64,000 nt of DNA from Chryseobacterium binzhouense (GCF_007474545.1 NZ_VKOG01000006.1:1-64000); one strand, 5' to 3'; counted from the stretch's first letter, positions 1 to 8,718 are shown. The notes: generated by a model not told the origin, from the letters alone. Program-made: numbers and translations.

Positions 1-164
1 ATTGAAACAAAGTTCAATAAACTTTCTATATCATCACTAATTATCAGCATTTCAAAGAATTTTACCAACTATTTTTGACTATTAAACCTATTTATATAAT
101 ATTGCTGATAAATAACTTTATCTAGAATTACAGGTAGCAATCTTATATTTTAAATTACTTTAAA

Positions 165-872
165 TTATGCCAATCTTTTTTTATTGCTTGCTTTTACCCA
201 GTTTTTACGGCTGCAGTGTAGACATTTACCCGCTTCACCCGTATGTTTTTCTTCTGTAAAGCCGCAAAATGTACAGGAATAGTAACCTGATTCATGTATA
301 TGAGTGACAGGATTTTTTAAAGAATCCAGCATAATGGGAAGACCATATTTTACATTTTCATCCGCCTGAAAGAATATGCTTATTTCTCCCGAAACTTCTT
401 CTATGGCAAATTCAATCTGTCCCAGATGTGATACACTCCTCAACCTGAGCTCAGCAAAAAATTCATCACTGCCTAAATTTTCTTTTCTAAAATTTACTAT
501 GGTAAAAACTCCGTTTTCTATGAGGCAAATAGGTTTTCCTTCAAGAAGGTTTTCAAATTTTTTAGAATTTCCGATTAATTTTGTTATTGCAGAATATAAA
601 AAAATGATCACCACAAAAACCACTACTGAAGAAATAATCCCCACTTCTTTGTAAAACATAGGATCTCCCGCCGCAGAACCTAAACCGATAATTACCACCA
701 GCTCAAATATAGAAAGCTGTTTTACACCTCTTTTTCCCAATAATCTCAAACCTATAATAATGGTAAGAAACATGATTACTGTTCGTAAAACAATTTCAGG
801 TATAAAAGACCAATCTTCGCTTCCTAGAAGCAAAGATTTCCATTCGATATTTAGTAAGGTTAATAAGAACAC
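165..872 (-). CDS. DUF421 membrane protein with C-terminal zinc-ribbon-like tail
   Basis: This is a YetF/YdfR-type DUF421 protein of 235 residues and unknown function. The N-terminal half holds about three hydrophobic helices (roughly residues 25-45, 52-70 and 76-97). It contains the family signature LRLLGKRGVKQLS followed by FELVVIIGLGSAAGDPM. The soluble C-terminal half carries the usual DUF421 domain and ends in two Cys pairs (SCTFCG near residue 200 and KCLHC near 218) that look like a zinc ribbon. The reading frame opens with GTG. No in-frame ATG occurs before the core helices, so GTG is the probable start. It stands alone on the minus strand. The family call is secure; the zinc-binding reading of the tail is inference. 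Confidence 0.85.
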   Translation of the reverse strand: MFLLTLLNIEWKSLLLGSEDWSFIPEIVLRTVIMFLTIIIGLRLLGKRGVKQLSIFELVVIIGLGSAAGDPMFYKEVGIISSVVVFVVIIFLYSAITKLIGNSKKFENLLEGKPICLIENGVFTIVNFRKENLGSDEFFAELRLRSVSHLGQIEFAIEEVSGEISIFFQADENVKYGLPIMLDSLKNPVTHIHESGYYSCTFCGFTEEKHTGEAGKCLHCSRKNWVKASNKKRLA

Positions 873-944
873 AATTTAATTTTAGAATGATGTTCCAAAA
901 AATAAGCCATACCCTATCAATGTTTAGATTCTAACTGACAGGGA

Positions 945-998
945 ATTGAAATCACATTTGATTTCAAAAAAAAGCAGAAATGAAATCGTTTCTGCTTT
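945..998 (-). terminator. Tandem hairpins with U-tract, minus strand
   Basis: A perfect 10-bp stem (AAAGCAGAAA at 971-980 with TTTCTGCTTT at 989-998) is followed on the minus strand by eight T. A second 9-bp inverted repeat (TTGAAATCA at 946-954 with TGATTTCAA at 959-967) lies directly beyond. It fits termination of the 103-residue gene that ends at 1012. Confidence 0.8.
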
Positions 999-1011
999 AA
1001 TTGATGGGAAA

Positions 1012-1323
1012 TTAATGATGTCTGTTACCTTTGTGATGATAGGAGACATTATTGGGAGCATCCTGTAACTGATGAATACTTTGGTTATGGAGATTGGAAT
1101 CAACCCGCTGTTCTGACTGGTAAGGATTTCCAGGTGTCTTAGGATTTATTTTTTTTCCGTTTCTGTAGAGTTCACCGTTTGATGTGCGGTAAGTTTCGTT
1201 CATTTTGTAACGGTTTCCGTCAGGAGCAGTAAATTGCTCAGACCTGTTTCTCCATTTTTTTTGCAGAAATACTAAAATTCCTGTTGCTGCTACGCCTAAT
1301 GCGATTTTTACTGAATTTTTCAT
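1012..1323 (-). CDS. Small membrane-anchored hypothetical protein
   Basis: This 103-residue protein has a short N-terminal hydrophobic segment (about residues 5-21, ending FLQKKWRNR) that would act as an uncleaved anchor. A polar, Asn/Gln/His-rich remainder follows and ends in HHKGNRHH. The middle contains APDGNRYKMNETYRTSNGE, a short repeat-like YR/NG pattern that suggests a small beta fold. I do not recognise a named family. It has its own ATG and a strong terminator just downstream, so it is probably monocistronic. Function unknown. Confidence 0.65.
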   Translation of the reverse strand: MKNSVKIALGVAATGILVFLQKKWRNRSEQFTAPDGNRYKMNETYRTSNGELYRNGKKINPKTPGNPYQSEQRVDSNLHNQSIHQLQDAPNNVSYHHKGNRHH

Positions 1324-1452
1324 ATATAAATTTGTTGTTTGGTTTAATTTAACAGATCATTTCTTGGAACTCCTCCGTAAGATCTTATTTGTTATTCTAT
1401 CTATGTTTAAAACAAATCTACTGCCATAGAACAAAAATTTACATAATTATAA

Positions 1453-1485
1453 TAAAAAAACTGTCCGATAAATCAGACAGTTCTA
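1453..1485 (-). terminator. Terminator of the SDR-SemiSWEET pair
   Basis: AACTGTC (1459-1465) pairs with GACAGTT (1476-1482), and the minus strand continues into seven T. It lies about 110 bases beyond the SemiSWEET stop and has no other obvious client. Confidence 0.65.
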
Positions 1486-1593
1486 AAACTTGAGTTAAAA
1501 ACATAGATATGACAAATGTGGATCAGTGATAATCTATATATTCAAAGCTAAAACTTCTCCACATTATTATTTATGACTGAAATCATGATGTTA

Positions 1594-1866
1594 TTATTTC
1601 TCTTTTTTATTTTTATCTCTGAATAAAAGATAGCACGTTAAAAGACTCACGTTTACCAATACAGCAAATGCATTTGATAATATGATGGGAAACTCATTCT
1701 GTAATATTCCGTACCATACCCAAAGAGAAAGTCCTGTAATTAAAATTACAAGCATGAGCCATGAAAGGTCTTCCACATTTCTGGTCTTAATTACTTTTAT
1801 AAGTTGGGGCATAGATGCAATTGACGTAAGACCACCTGCAATTAAACCTAAAATGTCTACATTCAT
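1594..1866 (-). CDS. SemiSWEET family sugar transporter (PQ-loop half-transporter)
   Basis: This 90-residue protein has one three-helix bundle (about residues 5-22, 36-54 and 60-80), as in bacterial SemiSWEETs, which dimerise to move sugars across the inner membrane. The family sequence PQLIKVIKTRNVEDLS contains the PQ motif. A TTG at 1875 would add three residues, but the ATG at 1866 gives the usual SemiSWEET start. The start lies 10 bases after the stop of the upstream SDR gene, so the two are probably co-transcribed and perhaps translationally coupled. Substrate is not predictable from sequence. Confidence 0.88.
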   Translation of the reverse strand: MNVDILGLIAGGLTSIASMPQLIKVIKTRNVEDLSWLMLVILITGLSLWVWYGILQNEFPIILSNAFAVLVNVSLLTCYLLFRDKNKKEK

Positions 1867-1875
1867 ATGTTGCAA

Positions 1876-2628
1876 TTATCCGTTAACAATGATTCCGCCA
1901 TTAGGATGCAGAACCTGACCTGTAATCTGTACAGCAGCATTTGTTGCCAGAAATAAATAGGTTGGTGCTATTTCTTCGGTGGTTGCGTTTCTTTCAAAAG
2001 GCGGTTTGCTTTCATCGGCTTCCTCTTCACCAAAAGTTTTTTTGGTTAAAGGCGTTGCAACAGGTCCCGGAGCAACAGCATTGACTCTGATATTTTTTTC
2101 TTTAGATTGCAGTGCAAGTGACCGCGTAAAAGAAACGATAGCTCCTTTTGTTGCGGAATAATCTAATAATTCTTCATGTCCCTGATACGCAACTGCTGAA
2201 GTTGTATTAATTACGCAGCCTCCATTTTTCAGATAAGGAAAAACGGCTTTTGTGAGAAGAATCATTCCTATAATATTGGTATCGAAGGTTTTTCTTACAT
2301 TTTCCTCCTTTAGTTTAGATATATCATCACACGGAAACTGCGTTCCGGCATTATTAATAAGAATATCTACACCTCCAAACTTATCGGAAACGTCCTTTGA
2401 AACTTTTTCGCAAAAATCATTATCGTTAATATCTCCTTTTATTATAATGCATTGTCTGCCCAAAGAAAGTATTTCATTTTTAGTTTCTTCTGCATCTTCA
2501 TCACCGCTGTAGTAAATTATAGCAATATTAGCTCCTTCCTGAGCAAAAAGTAATGCAGTAGCTTTTCCTATTCCGCTGTTTGCACCAGTAATTAACGCTG
2601 TTTTTCCATAAAGCTGCAACTTATTCAT
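1876..2628 (-). CDS. SDR family oxidoreductase (general-stress/glucose-dehydrogenase-like)
   Basis: This 250-residue classical short-chain dehydrogenase has a Rossmann N-terminus with TGANSGIG (about residues 14-21), an NNAG motif near 91, a catalytic Ser in NTTSAV and YSATK as the YxxxK active site. The segment DEDAEETK and the order of motifs resemble the YhdF/GSP39 group of stress-associated SDRs, which act on NAD(P)H and sugar or aldehyde substrates. That assignment is by resemblance only. It is the first gene of a two-gene unit with the SemiSWEET transporter, which could suggest sugar or polyol metabolism. Confidence 0.88.
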   Translation of the reverse strand: MNKLQLYGKTALITGANSGIGKATALLFAQEGANIAIIYYSGDEDAEETKNEILSLGRQCIIIKGDINDNDFCEKVSKDVSDKFGGVDILINNAGTQFPCDDISKLKEENVRKTFDTNIIGMILLTKAVFPYLKNGGCVINTTSAVAYQGHEELLDYSATKGAIVSFTRSLALQSKEKNIRVNAVAPGPVATPLTKKTFGEEEADESKPPFERNATTEEIAPTYLFLATNAAVQITGQVLHPNGGIIVNG

Positions 2629-2713
2629 ATTTTAATTGGTTTGGTTTATTTTCAAAATATGAATAAGCAAATCTTGTGCTTAAATCCTTTGATGAAATAA
2701 AATGTGGTATCTT

Positions 2714-3316
2714 TTATTCATTATTTAAAAGCATTTCAGTAAAAGCTTTCCATTGAATTTTTTGACTCCCGAATCTTGCACCCAATGCTGTTAATCTATT
2801 TTTGATCCCAGATAATAAATCAGTATTCGTATTTGCTTTTTCATTACGTCCATAAACTGCCGCTTTTACATAATTGTTTCCTTTGGAAACTATAAAAGTT
2901 AAGGTAGAACCTGAAGAATAAAAATGCATAATATTTCCTCCAAATTGATTTCCTGGTAATGTTGATGGTCTCATCTGCATCATAAAAGAATTAGGATTGC
3001 TGTGATCTATCATATCAATCCGTACCCAGATGTAGTCTTTCTTTTGCGGATTGGGTTTAGCCTTTAAAAGAATTTTTACGTAATCTCCTATTTGCGGATC
3101 TCTTTCTACTACAATGCCTTCCTGATCACATAATACAAATTCCGCTATAACATCAGATGTATAATTTGACCAGTTATTAATATCAAAAAGCTTTTTTTTA
3201 GCTGTATTAAAGCTTTTCTCTAAATCTTCAGAGTTTGGGTATGTAACCTTATTTTCTGTATCATGATAACCTCCTTTAATCTGATTGGGAACGCCGGGAA
3301 CTTTTTTGTGTTTCAT
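2714..3316 (-). CDS. Hypothetical cytosolic protein
   Basis: This protein has about 200 residues and no signal peptide or membrane segment. I chose the ATG at 3316 (MKHKKVPGVP). A start at 3352 would add a hydrophobic stretch (MDFVIILKHKFL) that looks like translated leader DNA. The body is mixed alpha/beta, with KILLKAKPNPQKKDYIWVRID in the middle and RNEKANTNTDLLSGIKNRL near the end. No catalytic motif is evident and I do not recognise the family. Confidence 0.6.
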   Translation of the reverse strand: MKHKKVPGVPNQIKGGYHDTENKVTYPNSEDLEKSFNTAKKKLFDINNWSNYTSDVIAEFVLCDQEGIVVERDPQIGDYVKILLKAKPNPQKKDYIWVRIDMIDHSNPNSFMMQMRPSTLPGNQFGGNIMHFYSSGSTLTFIVSKGNNYVKAAVYGRNEKANTNTDLLSGIKNRLTALGARFGSQKIQWKAFTEMLLNNE

Positions 3317-3555
3317 TAAAAATTTGTGTTTTAAAATTATTACAAAATCCACTAAATATTATATCACTCATAAAAGATAAAAATTTGATCATTCATTTTT
3401 TATATAATACAAGAAATTATTCCTTTATAAGCCCGTAACACTTATCATAAATCTTGCCAAACTTATATGATAACTAAATTTTATCACTTTTATTTGATTT
3501 TAAATCTGTCAAATAATAATAAAGGTAAAAAAAATAATATTTATTGATAAAAATA

Positions 3556-3586
3556 TTGCTAGTCACAAAAAAAGATAGTATTTTTG
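3556..3586 (+). promoter_or_regulatory. Bacteroidetes-type promoter, no gene immediately downstream
   Basis: TTG (3556-3558), 20 bases, then TATTTTTG (3579-3586), a perfect match to the -7 consensus TAnnTTTG. The next plus-strand element is the hairpin at 3622-3651. Confidence 0.4.
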
Positions 3587-3621
3587 ACTCGAAAATTTTT
3601 TTTTCATCATTTGTGTTTTTA

Positions 3622-3657
3622 TTAAACCCTGCCAACACTGGCGGGGTTTAATTTTTA
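3622..3657 (+). terminator. GC-rich hairpin with plus-strand T-run
   Basis: AAACCCTGCCA (3624-3634) pairs with TGGCGGGGTTT (3639-3649) with one U-G wobble and an ACAC loop, followed by AATTTTTAT. The plus-strand T-run is stronger than the minus one, yet no plus-strand gene precedes it. Confidence 0.65.
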
Positions 3658-3759
3658 TATATATTCATATACGATAAAATGCAGCATGAAATCTTGTAAA
3701 AAAGTATTATAATTAAAAAAGGCACAAAATATGCTAACAAAATAATAAATCAACCTTAA

Positions 3760-3942
<183 letters not shown>

Positions 3943-3962
3943 TCATTTATTTTTAAAAGTAA

Positions 3963-4010
3963 GCCGGGTATCCGGCAAATGATCGGAAGAAAATCTTCCG
4001 ATCATTTTTG
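3963..4010 (+). terminator. Double hairpin terminator
   Basis: A GCCGG/CCGGC hairpin (3963-3976) is followed by a perfect 14-bp stem (3977-3990 with 3994-4007, AAA loop) and a T-run. It terminates the lmo0937-type gene. Confidence 0.9.
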
Positions 4011-4138
4011 TGATAAATGAATAAAAGTGTACTGCATTTGCCATTGGAGTTTTATTTTTTATAAAAACAATCATCTCAATTATACAATATTTAAACATGT
4101 TGTGATGAATTATTACAGACACTTAATCTATTTAAGTC

Positions 4139-4166
4139 AAAAAAAAGAGAGTCTAAAACTCTCTTT
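4139..4166 (-). terminator. Terminator of the 73-residue gene
   Basis: AAAGAGAGT (4144-4152) pairs with ACTCTCTTT (4158-4166), and the minus strand then runs into seven T. Confidence 0.85.
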
Positions 4167-4196
4167 AAATTATAAATATAACAGCTTACTGCACTT

Positions 4197-4418
4197 CTAG
4201 AAATTTGTGTAAACTGCCTGATTGGGATAAACATTCAATCCCTCCATTTTATCTTTTGCAGTATTGTATATGATTTCTACTGTAAAATGAGATAACTCAT
4301 ATAAAACATATTTAAGGGAATCCAAAACCCTTTCGTTCATCACCTTACCTTCAGTTATAGCAATATCCCACTGAGTCTGGTTGGGAAGGTTTTTAAAATC
4401 GTAAAAAGAAATATTCAT
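4197..4418 (-). CDS. Small hypothetical protein
   Basis: This 73-residue soluble protein (starts MNISFYDFKNLPNQTQWD) is predicted mainly helical, with no signal peptide or Cys motifs. I do not recognise a family. Support for it being real comes from the ATG start, a clean terminator directly downstream and no overlapping gene on either strand. It lies upstream of, and in the same direction as, ppk1's 3' end, but the terminator separates them. Confidence 0.6.
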   Translation of the reverse strand: MNISFYDFKNLPNQTQWDIAITEGKVMNERVLDSLKYVLYELSHFTVEIIYNTAKDKMEGLNVYPNQAVYTNF

Positions 4419-4544
4419 AGCTGTTAATTTTTGTTAATTAATATTATTAGCTATACAATTTCTTTACCAAATTGTTACGAAATATTGATCTATATAAAAT
4501 TTAACAATCACACAAATGAAGGATAATCTTATTAAGATAAAAAA

Positions 4545-6635
4545 TCACGAATTACGGATTTTGATATTTTCTGATGCTTTAGACTTCAAATAGTTATAAG
4601 TTTCTATTTGTGAACGGCATTCTTTATTATCATCTTGTATATACTCATTTCTCAGTTTTTTATCAAGAATTCTTGCTTTCACATTATCTTTAAGTTGAAT
4701 ATCCAGAATATCTTTTAATTCTTTTTTTAGATTCTTATCTGTGATTTTTGCTGCAGCCTCAATTCTGTAATCAAGATTTCTTGTCATCCAGTCCGCAGAC
4801 GAAATGTAGATATCTTCGGCTCCTTTATTGTAAAAATACATCACACGTGCATGTTCCAGATATTCATCTACGATGCTGATAGCTTTTATTTTTTCTTTAA
4901 AATCTTTTTGATTAACTGCGCAATAAATACCCCTTACAATCATCTTAATCACTACTCCTGCCTTTGCAGCCTCATAAAGTTTACTGATTAATGCACGATC
5001 ACTTACCGAATTGGCTTTCACGATCATTTCGGCTTTTCTGCCCGCTTTAGCTTCTTCAATTTCTTTATTAATGTGGTGTTCTATTTTTTCCCGCATAAAT
5101 TCCGGACATACCAACAGGCTTTTACAAGTCTTGAGAACAGGCAGATAATCTTCTTTTGGCTTCTTCAGAACATTGAAAACTTTATTAATATCAGCCATTA
5201 TTCCTCTGTCTGAAGTCATCAGCAAATGATCACCATAAATCCTTGCCGTTTTTTCGTTAAAATTTCCGGTGCTTATAAATCCGTACTGAAGCGTTTTATT
5301 GTTAGCTCTTTTCTTTATAACACAAAGTTTGGCGTGTACTTTTTTATTTGGAATTCCGATGAGAACATTAATTCCTTCCGGCTCAAACATTTCTTTCCAT
5401 TTTAGATTAGATTCTTCATCAAATCTTGCCTGAAGCTCAAGCATTACCGTTACTTCTTTCCCATTTCTGGCAGCATAAATTAAAGCGTTGCTTATTTTAG
5501 AATTATCTGCCAAACGATAGGCTGTAATCTGGATAGATTTCACATCGGGATCCATCGCGGCTTCACGTAGAAGATCAATTACTGGAGTATAGGTATGGTA
5601 TGGAAAAGTGAGAAGAACATCTTTTTTCAGAATAACATCAGTAATCCTTTCGCCTTGTTCAAAATCAGGATGTGTAAATGAAGTTCTCTCAACAGGCTTT
5701 GCATATTTTTCAAACACATCAGGAAAATCCATAAAATGTTTAAAATTATGAATCTTTCCACCAGGAATAATGCTGTCTTTTTTGCTCAAATTCAGCTTTC
5801 TGATCAGCAATTCCAGCAAAGCTTTATCCATATCTTTGTCAAATACAAATCGTGTAGGCTTTCCTTTTCTTCTGTTTTTGAGACCTTTTTCAATTTTTTC
5901 AGCAAAATTTGTTCTGATATCATTATCAAGATCCATTTCTGCATCCTTTGTTACCTTAAATGCATTTGCAGCGAACTCATCATATCCAAAATACGAGAAA
6001 ATATGCGGAAGATTGAAGGTAATGACATCTTCTAAAAGCATAACATTTTTCTCTTCGGAATTTTCTGTTGGCAATAAGACAAATCTTCCTACAAAACGGG
6101 ATGGAATTTCTATGATAGCATAATTACTTTGATAATTCCAGTCTTTTTTTCTCATGGCAACACCCAAGTAAAGACTTTTATCTCTCATATACGGCATAGG
6201 AGTGTTTTCATGCATTAGGATAGGAATCACATTAGATTCTACCATTTCATCAAAATACTTTCTTACAAACTCTTTTTGTTTTGCTGAAAGATTTTTTGAA
6301 GTTTTGATGTGTATATGCTGTTCAGCCATTTCTGCCTGAATTTTTTTCCAGGTTTTATCAAACTGCTGTTGTTGTGTGATGACAATGTCATTTATTTTTT
6401 GCAGAATTTTTGAAGGCGGCTGATAAAATGATTCTGAAATTATTTTTTCTTTAAAATCCATTGCACGTTTAAGCCCGGCAACTCTCACCCGGAAAAACTC
6501 ATCAAGATTATTAGAAAAAATACCCAAAAAACGGATCCTAAGATGAAGAGGCACATTTTCATCCATCGCTTCCTGTAAAACTCTTTCATTAAAAGCAAGC
6601 CATGTGATATCTCTCGGATTAAAGTGTAATGACAT
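4545..6635 (-). CDS. ppk1: Polyphosphate kinase 1
   Basis: PPK1 reversibly moves the terminal phosphate of ATP onto polyphosphate chains and is usually membrane-associated. The 696-residue length is normal. The N-terminal domain opens with the family sequence FNPRDITWLAFNERVL and continues LDEFFRVRVAGLK. The phospholipase-D-like core has the autophosphorylated His in KVHAKLCVI (H434) and the second essential His in YLEHARVMYF (H595), matching E. coli H435 and H592. No ppx or ppk2 gene is adjacent, so it looks monocistronic. A perfect -7 box (minus-strand TATTTTTG, 6652-6659) with TTTG 21 bases further upstream sits just before the ATG. Confidence 0.97.
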   Translation of the reverse strand: MSLHFNPRDITWLAFNERVLQEAMDENVPLHLRIRFLGIFSNNLDEFFRVRVAGLKRAMDFKEKIISESFYQPPSKILQKINDIVITQQQQFDKTWKKIQAEMAEQHIHIKTSKNLSAKQKEFVRKYFDEMVESNVIPILMHENTPMPYMRDKSLYLGVAMRKKDWNYQSNYAIIEIPSRFVGRFVLLPTENSEEKNVMLLEDVITFNLPHIFSYFGYDEFAANAFKVTKDAEMDLDNDIRTNFAEKIEKGLKNRRKGKPTRFVFDKDMDKALLELLIRKLNLSKKDSIIPGGKIHNFKHFMDFPDVFEKYAKPVERTSFTHPDFEQGERITDVILKKDVLLTFPYHTYTPVIDLLREAAMDPDVKSIQITAYRLADNSKISNALIYAARNGKEVTVMLELQARFDEESNLKWKEMFEPEGINVLIGIPNKKVHAKLCVIKKRANNKTLQYGFISTGNFNEKTARIYGDHLLMTSDRGIMADINKVFNVLKKPKEDYLPVLKTCKSLLVCPEFMREKIEHHINKEIEEAKAGRKAEMIVKANSVSDRALISKLYEAAKAGVVIKMIVRGIYCAVNQKDFKEKIKAISIVDEYLEHARVMYFYNKGAEDIYISSADWMTRNLDYRIEAAAKITDKNLKKELKDILDIQLKDNVKARILDKKLRNEYIQDDNKECRSQIETYNYLKSKASENIKIRNS

Positions 6636-6651
6636 AAGAAATAATATTTAC

Positions 6652-6684
6652 CAAAAATAAATAAAAAACATTTTGTTTAACAAA
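6652..6684 (-). promoter_or_regulatory. ppk1 promoter
   Basis: Minus-strand TTTG (6681-6684), 21 bases, TATTTTTG (6652-6659). It leaves a leader of roughly 10 bases before the ATG at 6635. Confidence 0.55.
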
Positions 6685-6779
6685 AAAATAATTTTAAAAA
6701 CTATAACTGATATATTAAAAAACTCCGATAAATATATTAAGTTTTTTGATTTTAAGTACGTTAAATTTCATTAACGATT

Positions 6780-6897
6780 AGGGATCTGTTTAAAAATTTA
6801 GCTACTGATAATTTTAGTCTATTTTTAATTTCTGTGAAAATTATTCTTGTAGGTGGCGGACACAGAAGAAAATAGTATAATGTTTAAAACAGTCTGG
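6780..6897. repeat. Possible MITE or insertion-sequence remnant
   Basis: The left end AGGGATCTGTTTAAAA (6780-6795) and right end TTTAAAACAGTCTGG (6883-6897) form an imperfect inverted repeat around about 90 bases without coding capacity. The left 14 bases also recur inverted and exact at 8257-8270, beyond the M43 gene. No transposase is present. Confidence 0.3.
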
Positions 6898-7020
6898 ACA
6901 TTCACTCAAAATTGAGAAAATAGATTTAGTACTGCAATTTCAAATCTTTAAAATCAGTATTTAATTTTAATTTGGTAAAAACATAAAAAACATAGTAATT
7001 TAGCAAAATAATTAATTTTA

Positions 7021-8253
7021 ATGAAAAAATATATTTTAACACTTGCAGTATGTATTGTTGCAAATCTAAGTGCACAAAGAGTTTGTGGAACAGACCAAAA
7101 AATGAATGATTTTTTTGCAAAAAATCCTGATGCACTTGCTAAAAAACAAGATCTTAGAAATTATTTGACCTCAAAAAACAATACAGCTAAACTTCCCCAG
7201 ACTGTGGTTACAATTCCTGTTGTTGTACACGTTTTGCATAAGGCAAATGATCCTAGCCAAAATATTTCTGACGCACAAATCGCTTCGCAAATTGCGGTTT
7301 TAAACGCCGATTTCAGGAAATTAAATGCTGATTTTAATACCGTTGTTCCTACAGCTTTTCAACCTTTTGCAGCAGATATGGAAATGGTTTTCTGTTTAGC
7401 AACTAAAAAAAGTGATGGTTCCCCTACAAATGGTATTGAGAGAAAACAAGTACCTTCGAATTTTAACTTTGCTAACAATTACTATCAGTCATCAGGTCTT
7501 CTAGCATGGGATCCTACAAAATATTTAAATATTTGGGTTGGAGATATGCCAAGCCCATATTTAGGTTGGGCTTATTTGCCAGACGCAGCGGGTTTTCCTA
7601 TGGATGGTTTAGCAATTGGACATAATTATTTTGGAACAACAGGTACAGCCACTTATCCTTACAACGGTGGAAGAACTGCAACACACGAAATAGGACATTA
7701 TTTTGGATTTCTTCATCCGTGGGGAGAAGACGGTAGTTTATGCGGCACATTAGATAATGATGATGGATGTGCAGATACACCTGCAATTGACGATGCTCAT
7801 GGCGGAGGAAATGTTTTTCCGGATAACACAAACACTTGCGTATGGTCCGCAAACGGAGCAATGTTTATGAACTTTATGGACTATGTTACCGATAGCGAAA
7901 TGGCATTATTTACTAATGACCAAAAAATAATTAAAACAAATACTTTAGCAGGTCCAAGAGCCAGCTTACTCAATTCAAACGCTTGTACATTTTTGTCTGT
8001 AAATGAAGTTGAAAAAGCAAACTCTATTAATATTTTTCCAAATCCTACAACACAATACATATCAATAGCCTCACCTTTAGTTAACATTAATGAAATTGAA
8101 ATATTTAATGCGGAAGGAAGAATGGTAAAAAAAGTTACCATAAAAAATGAAACTGACAAAATTGATGTAAGAGATTTCATCCCTGGAGTGTATTATGTCA
8201 GAACTTATAAAGATAAAGATTTTATCAAATCCATGAAATTTATTAAGAAATAA
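7021..8253 (+). CDS. Secreted M43-family zinc metalloprotease with T9SS sorting tail
   Basis: This 410-residue secreted protease of the pappalysin/ulilysin group (M43) has a signal peptide at residues 1-18 (ending NLSA-Q), a short prodomain, then the catalytic domain. The zinc motif HEIGHYFGFLH gives ligands H222, H226 and H232 with catalytic E223. The Met-turn is in FMNFMDYVTD, a typical M43 context. Paired Cys around SLCGT and DDGCADTP fit M43 disulfides. Residues about 338-410 form a type A T9SS sorting domain (INIFPNPTTQ to MKFIKK), so it should be exported and then moved across the outer membrane. A terminator follows at once; the gene is monocistronic. Confidence 0.93.
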   Translation: MKKYILTLAVCIVANLSAQRVCGTDQKMNDFFAKNPDALAKKQDLRNYLTSKNNTAKLPQTVVTIPVVVHVLHKANDPSQNISDAQIASQIAVLNADFRKLNADFNTVVPTAFQPFAADMEMVFCLATKKSDGSPTNGIERKQVPSNFNFANNYYQSSGLLAWDPTKYLNIWVGDMPSPYLGWAYLPDAAGFPMDGLAIGHNYFGTTGTATYPYNGGRTATHEIGHYFGFLHPWGEDGSLCGTLDNDDGCADTPAIDDAHGGGNVFPDNTNTCVWSANGAMFMNFMDYVTDSEMALFTNDQKIIKTNTLAGPRASLLNSNACTFLSVNEVEKANSINIFPNPTTQYISIASPLVNINEIEIFNAEGRMVKKVTIKNETDKIDVRDFIPGVYYVRTYKDKDFIKSMKFIKK

Positions 8254-8256
8254 AAC

Positions 8257-8293
8257 TTAAACAGATCCCTTGCTTTTATCAAGGGATTTTTTT
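8257..8293 (+). terminator. Terminator of the M43 gene
   Basis: ATCCCTTG (8265-8272) pairs with CAAGGGAT (8280-8287), followed by seven T. The upstream flank TTAAACAGATCCCT (8257-8270) is the exact inverse of 6780-6793. Confidence 0.9.
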
Positions 8294-8575
8294 ATAAATC
8301 AATCATTAAAAAAAAGAAATAGATATTGAAAAATTAAAGTAGAAACCAAGCTCTGATAGATAAAACTTTAACATTAATAAGAATTTATCAAATTAAACAC
8401 ATTTAACATTGTCTTATTTTACTAAAGATCCAAAAACAAATATCAGCAAATACAGCGTTTTGAATCCAAAAGATTATATATAGTTTCAGATATAAGACGA
8501 TGTTAGATGTAAGTTTGCATAAAGAGAAATTAGGTATTTCCATCTTAATTTTCCTTTGATACAAGCACAAAACAA

Positions 8576-8609
8576 AAAACGCTGTAAACATTGATGTTTA
8601 CAGCGTTTT
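8576..8609 (-). terminator. Perfect 16-bp bidirectional terminator
   Basis: The arms 8576-8591 and 8594-8609 are exactly complementary (core GCTGTAAACAT), with T-runs on both sides. It terminates the tRNA-Ser transcript. Confidence 0.9.
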
Positions 8610-8630
8610 AACTTATTTTGGTTTCTAACC

Positions 8631-8718
8631 TGGCGGAGAGTGAGGGATTCGAACCCCCGGACCTGTTACAGTCAACAGTTTTCAAGACTGCCGCAATCGA
8701 CCACTCTGCCAACTCTCC
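8631..8718 (-). tRNA. tRNA-Ser (anticodon TGA)
   Basis: This is an 88-base class II tRNA. The acceptor stem is GGAGAGT/ACTCTCC, the D arm reads TGGCAGAGTGG, the anticodon loop is CTTGAAA with anticodon TGA, and there is a long variable arm and a GGTTCGAATCC T arm. CCA is encoded at 8631-8633. Confidence 0.97.

Larger units (their letters stand above)
6636..7020. other. 385-bp gap between ppk1 and the M43 gene
   Basis: No credible ORF. It holds the ppk1 promoter (6652-6684), a small inverted repeat (CGTTAA 6759-6764, TTAACG 6771-6776) and a block 6780-6897 that starts AGGGATCTGTTTAAAA and ends TTTAAAACAGTCTGG, an imperfect terminal-inverted-repeat arrangement. It also holds the probable M43 promoter near 6971-7003. 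Confidence 0.6.
8254..8630. other. 377-bp gap between the M43 gene and tRNA-Ser
   Basis: Two terminators bound the gap (8264-8293 and 8576-8609). The stretch between them is AT-rich, and I see no gene or regulatory element in it. Confidence 0.7.

Noticed and set aside
5736-6123. Two plus-strand ORFs of 99 and 117 residues
   Set aside because: They lie wholly within ppk1 on the opposite strand, have no domain character and no promoter; ppk1 is unambiguous there.
8403-8591. Minus-strand 62-residue ORF between the M43 gene and tRNA-Ser
   Set aside because: It begins inside the perfect 16-bp terminator stem and has a low-complexity, Phe/Ile-rich translation typical of AT-rich spacer.
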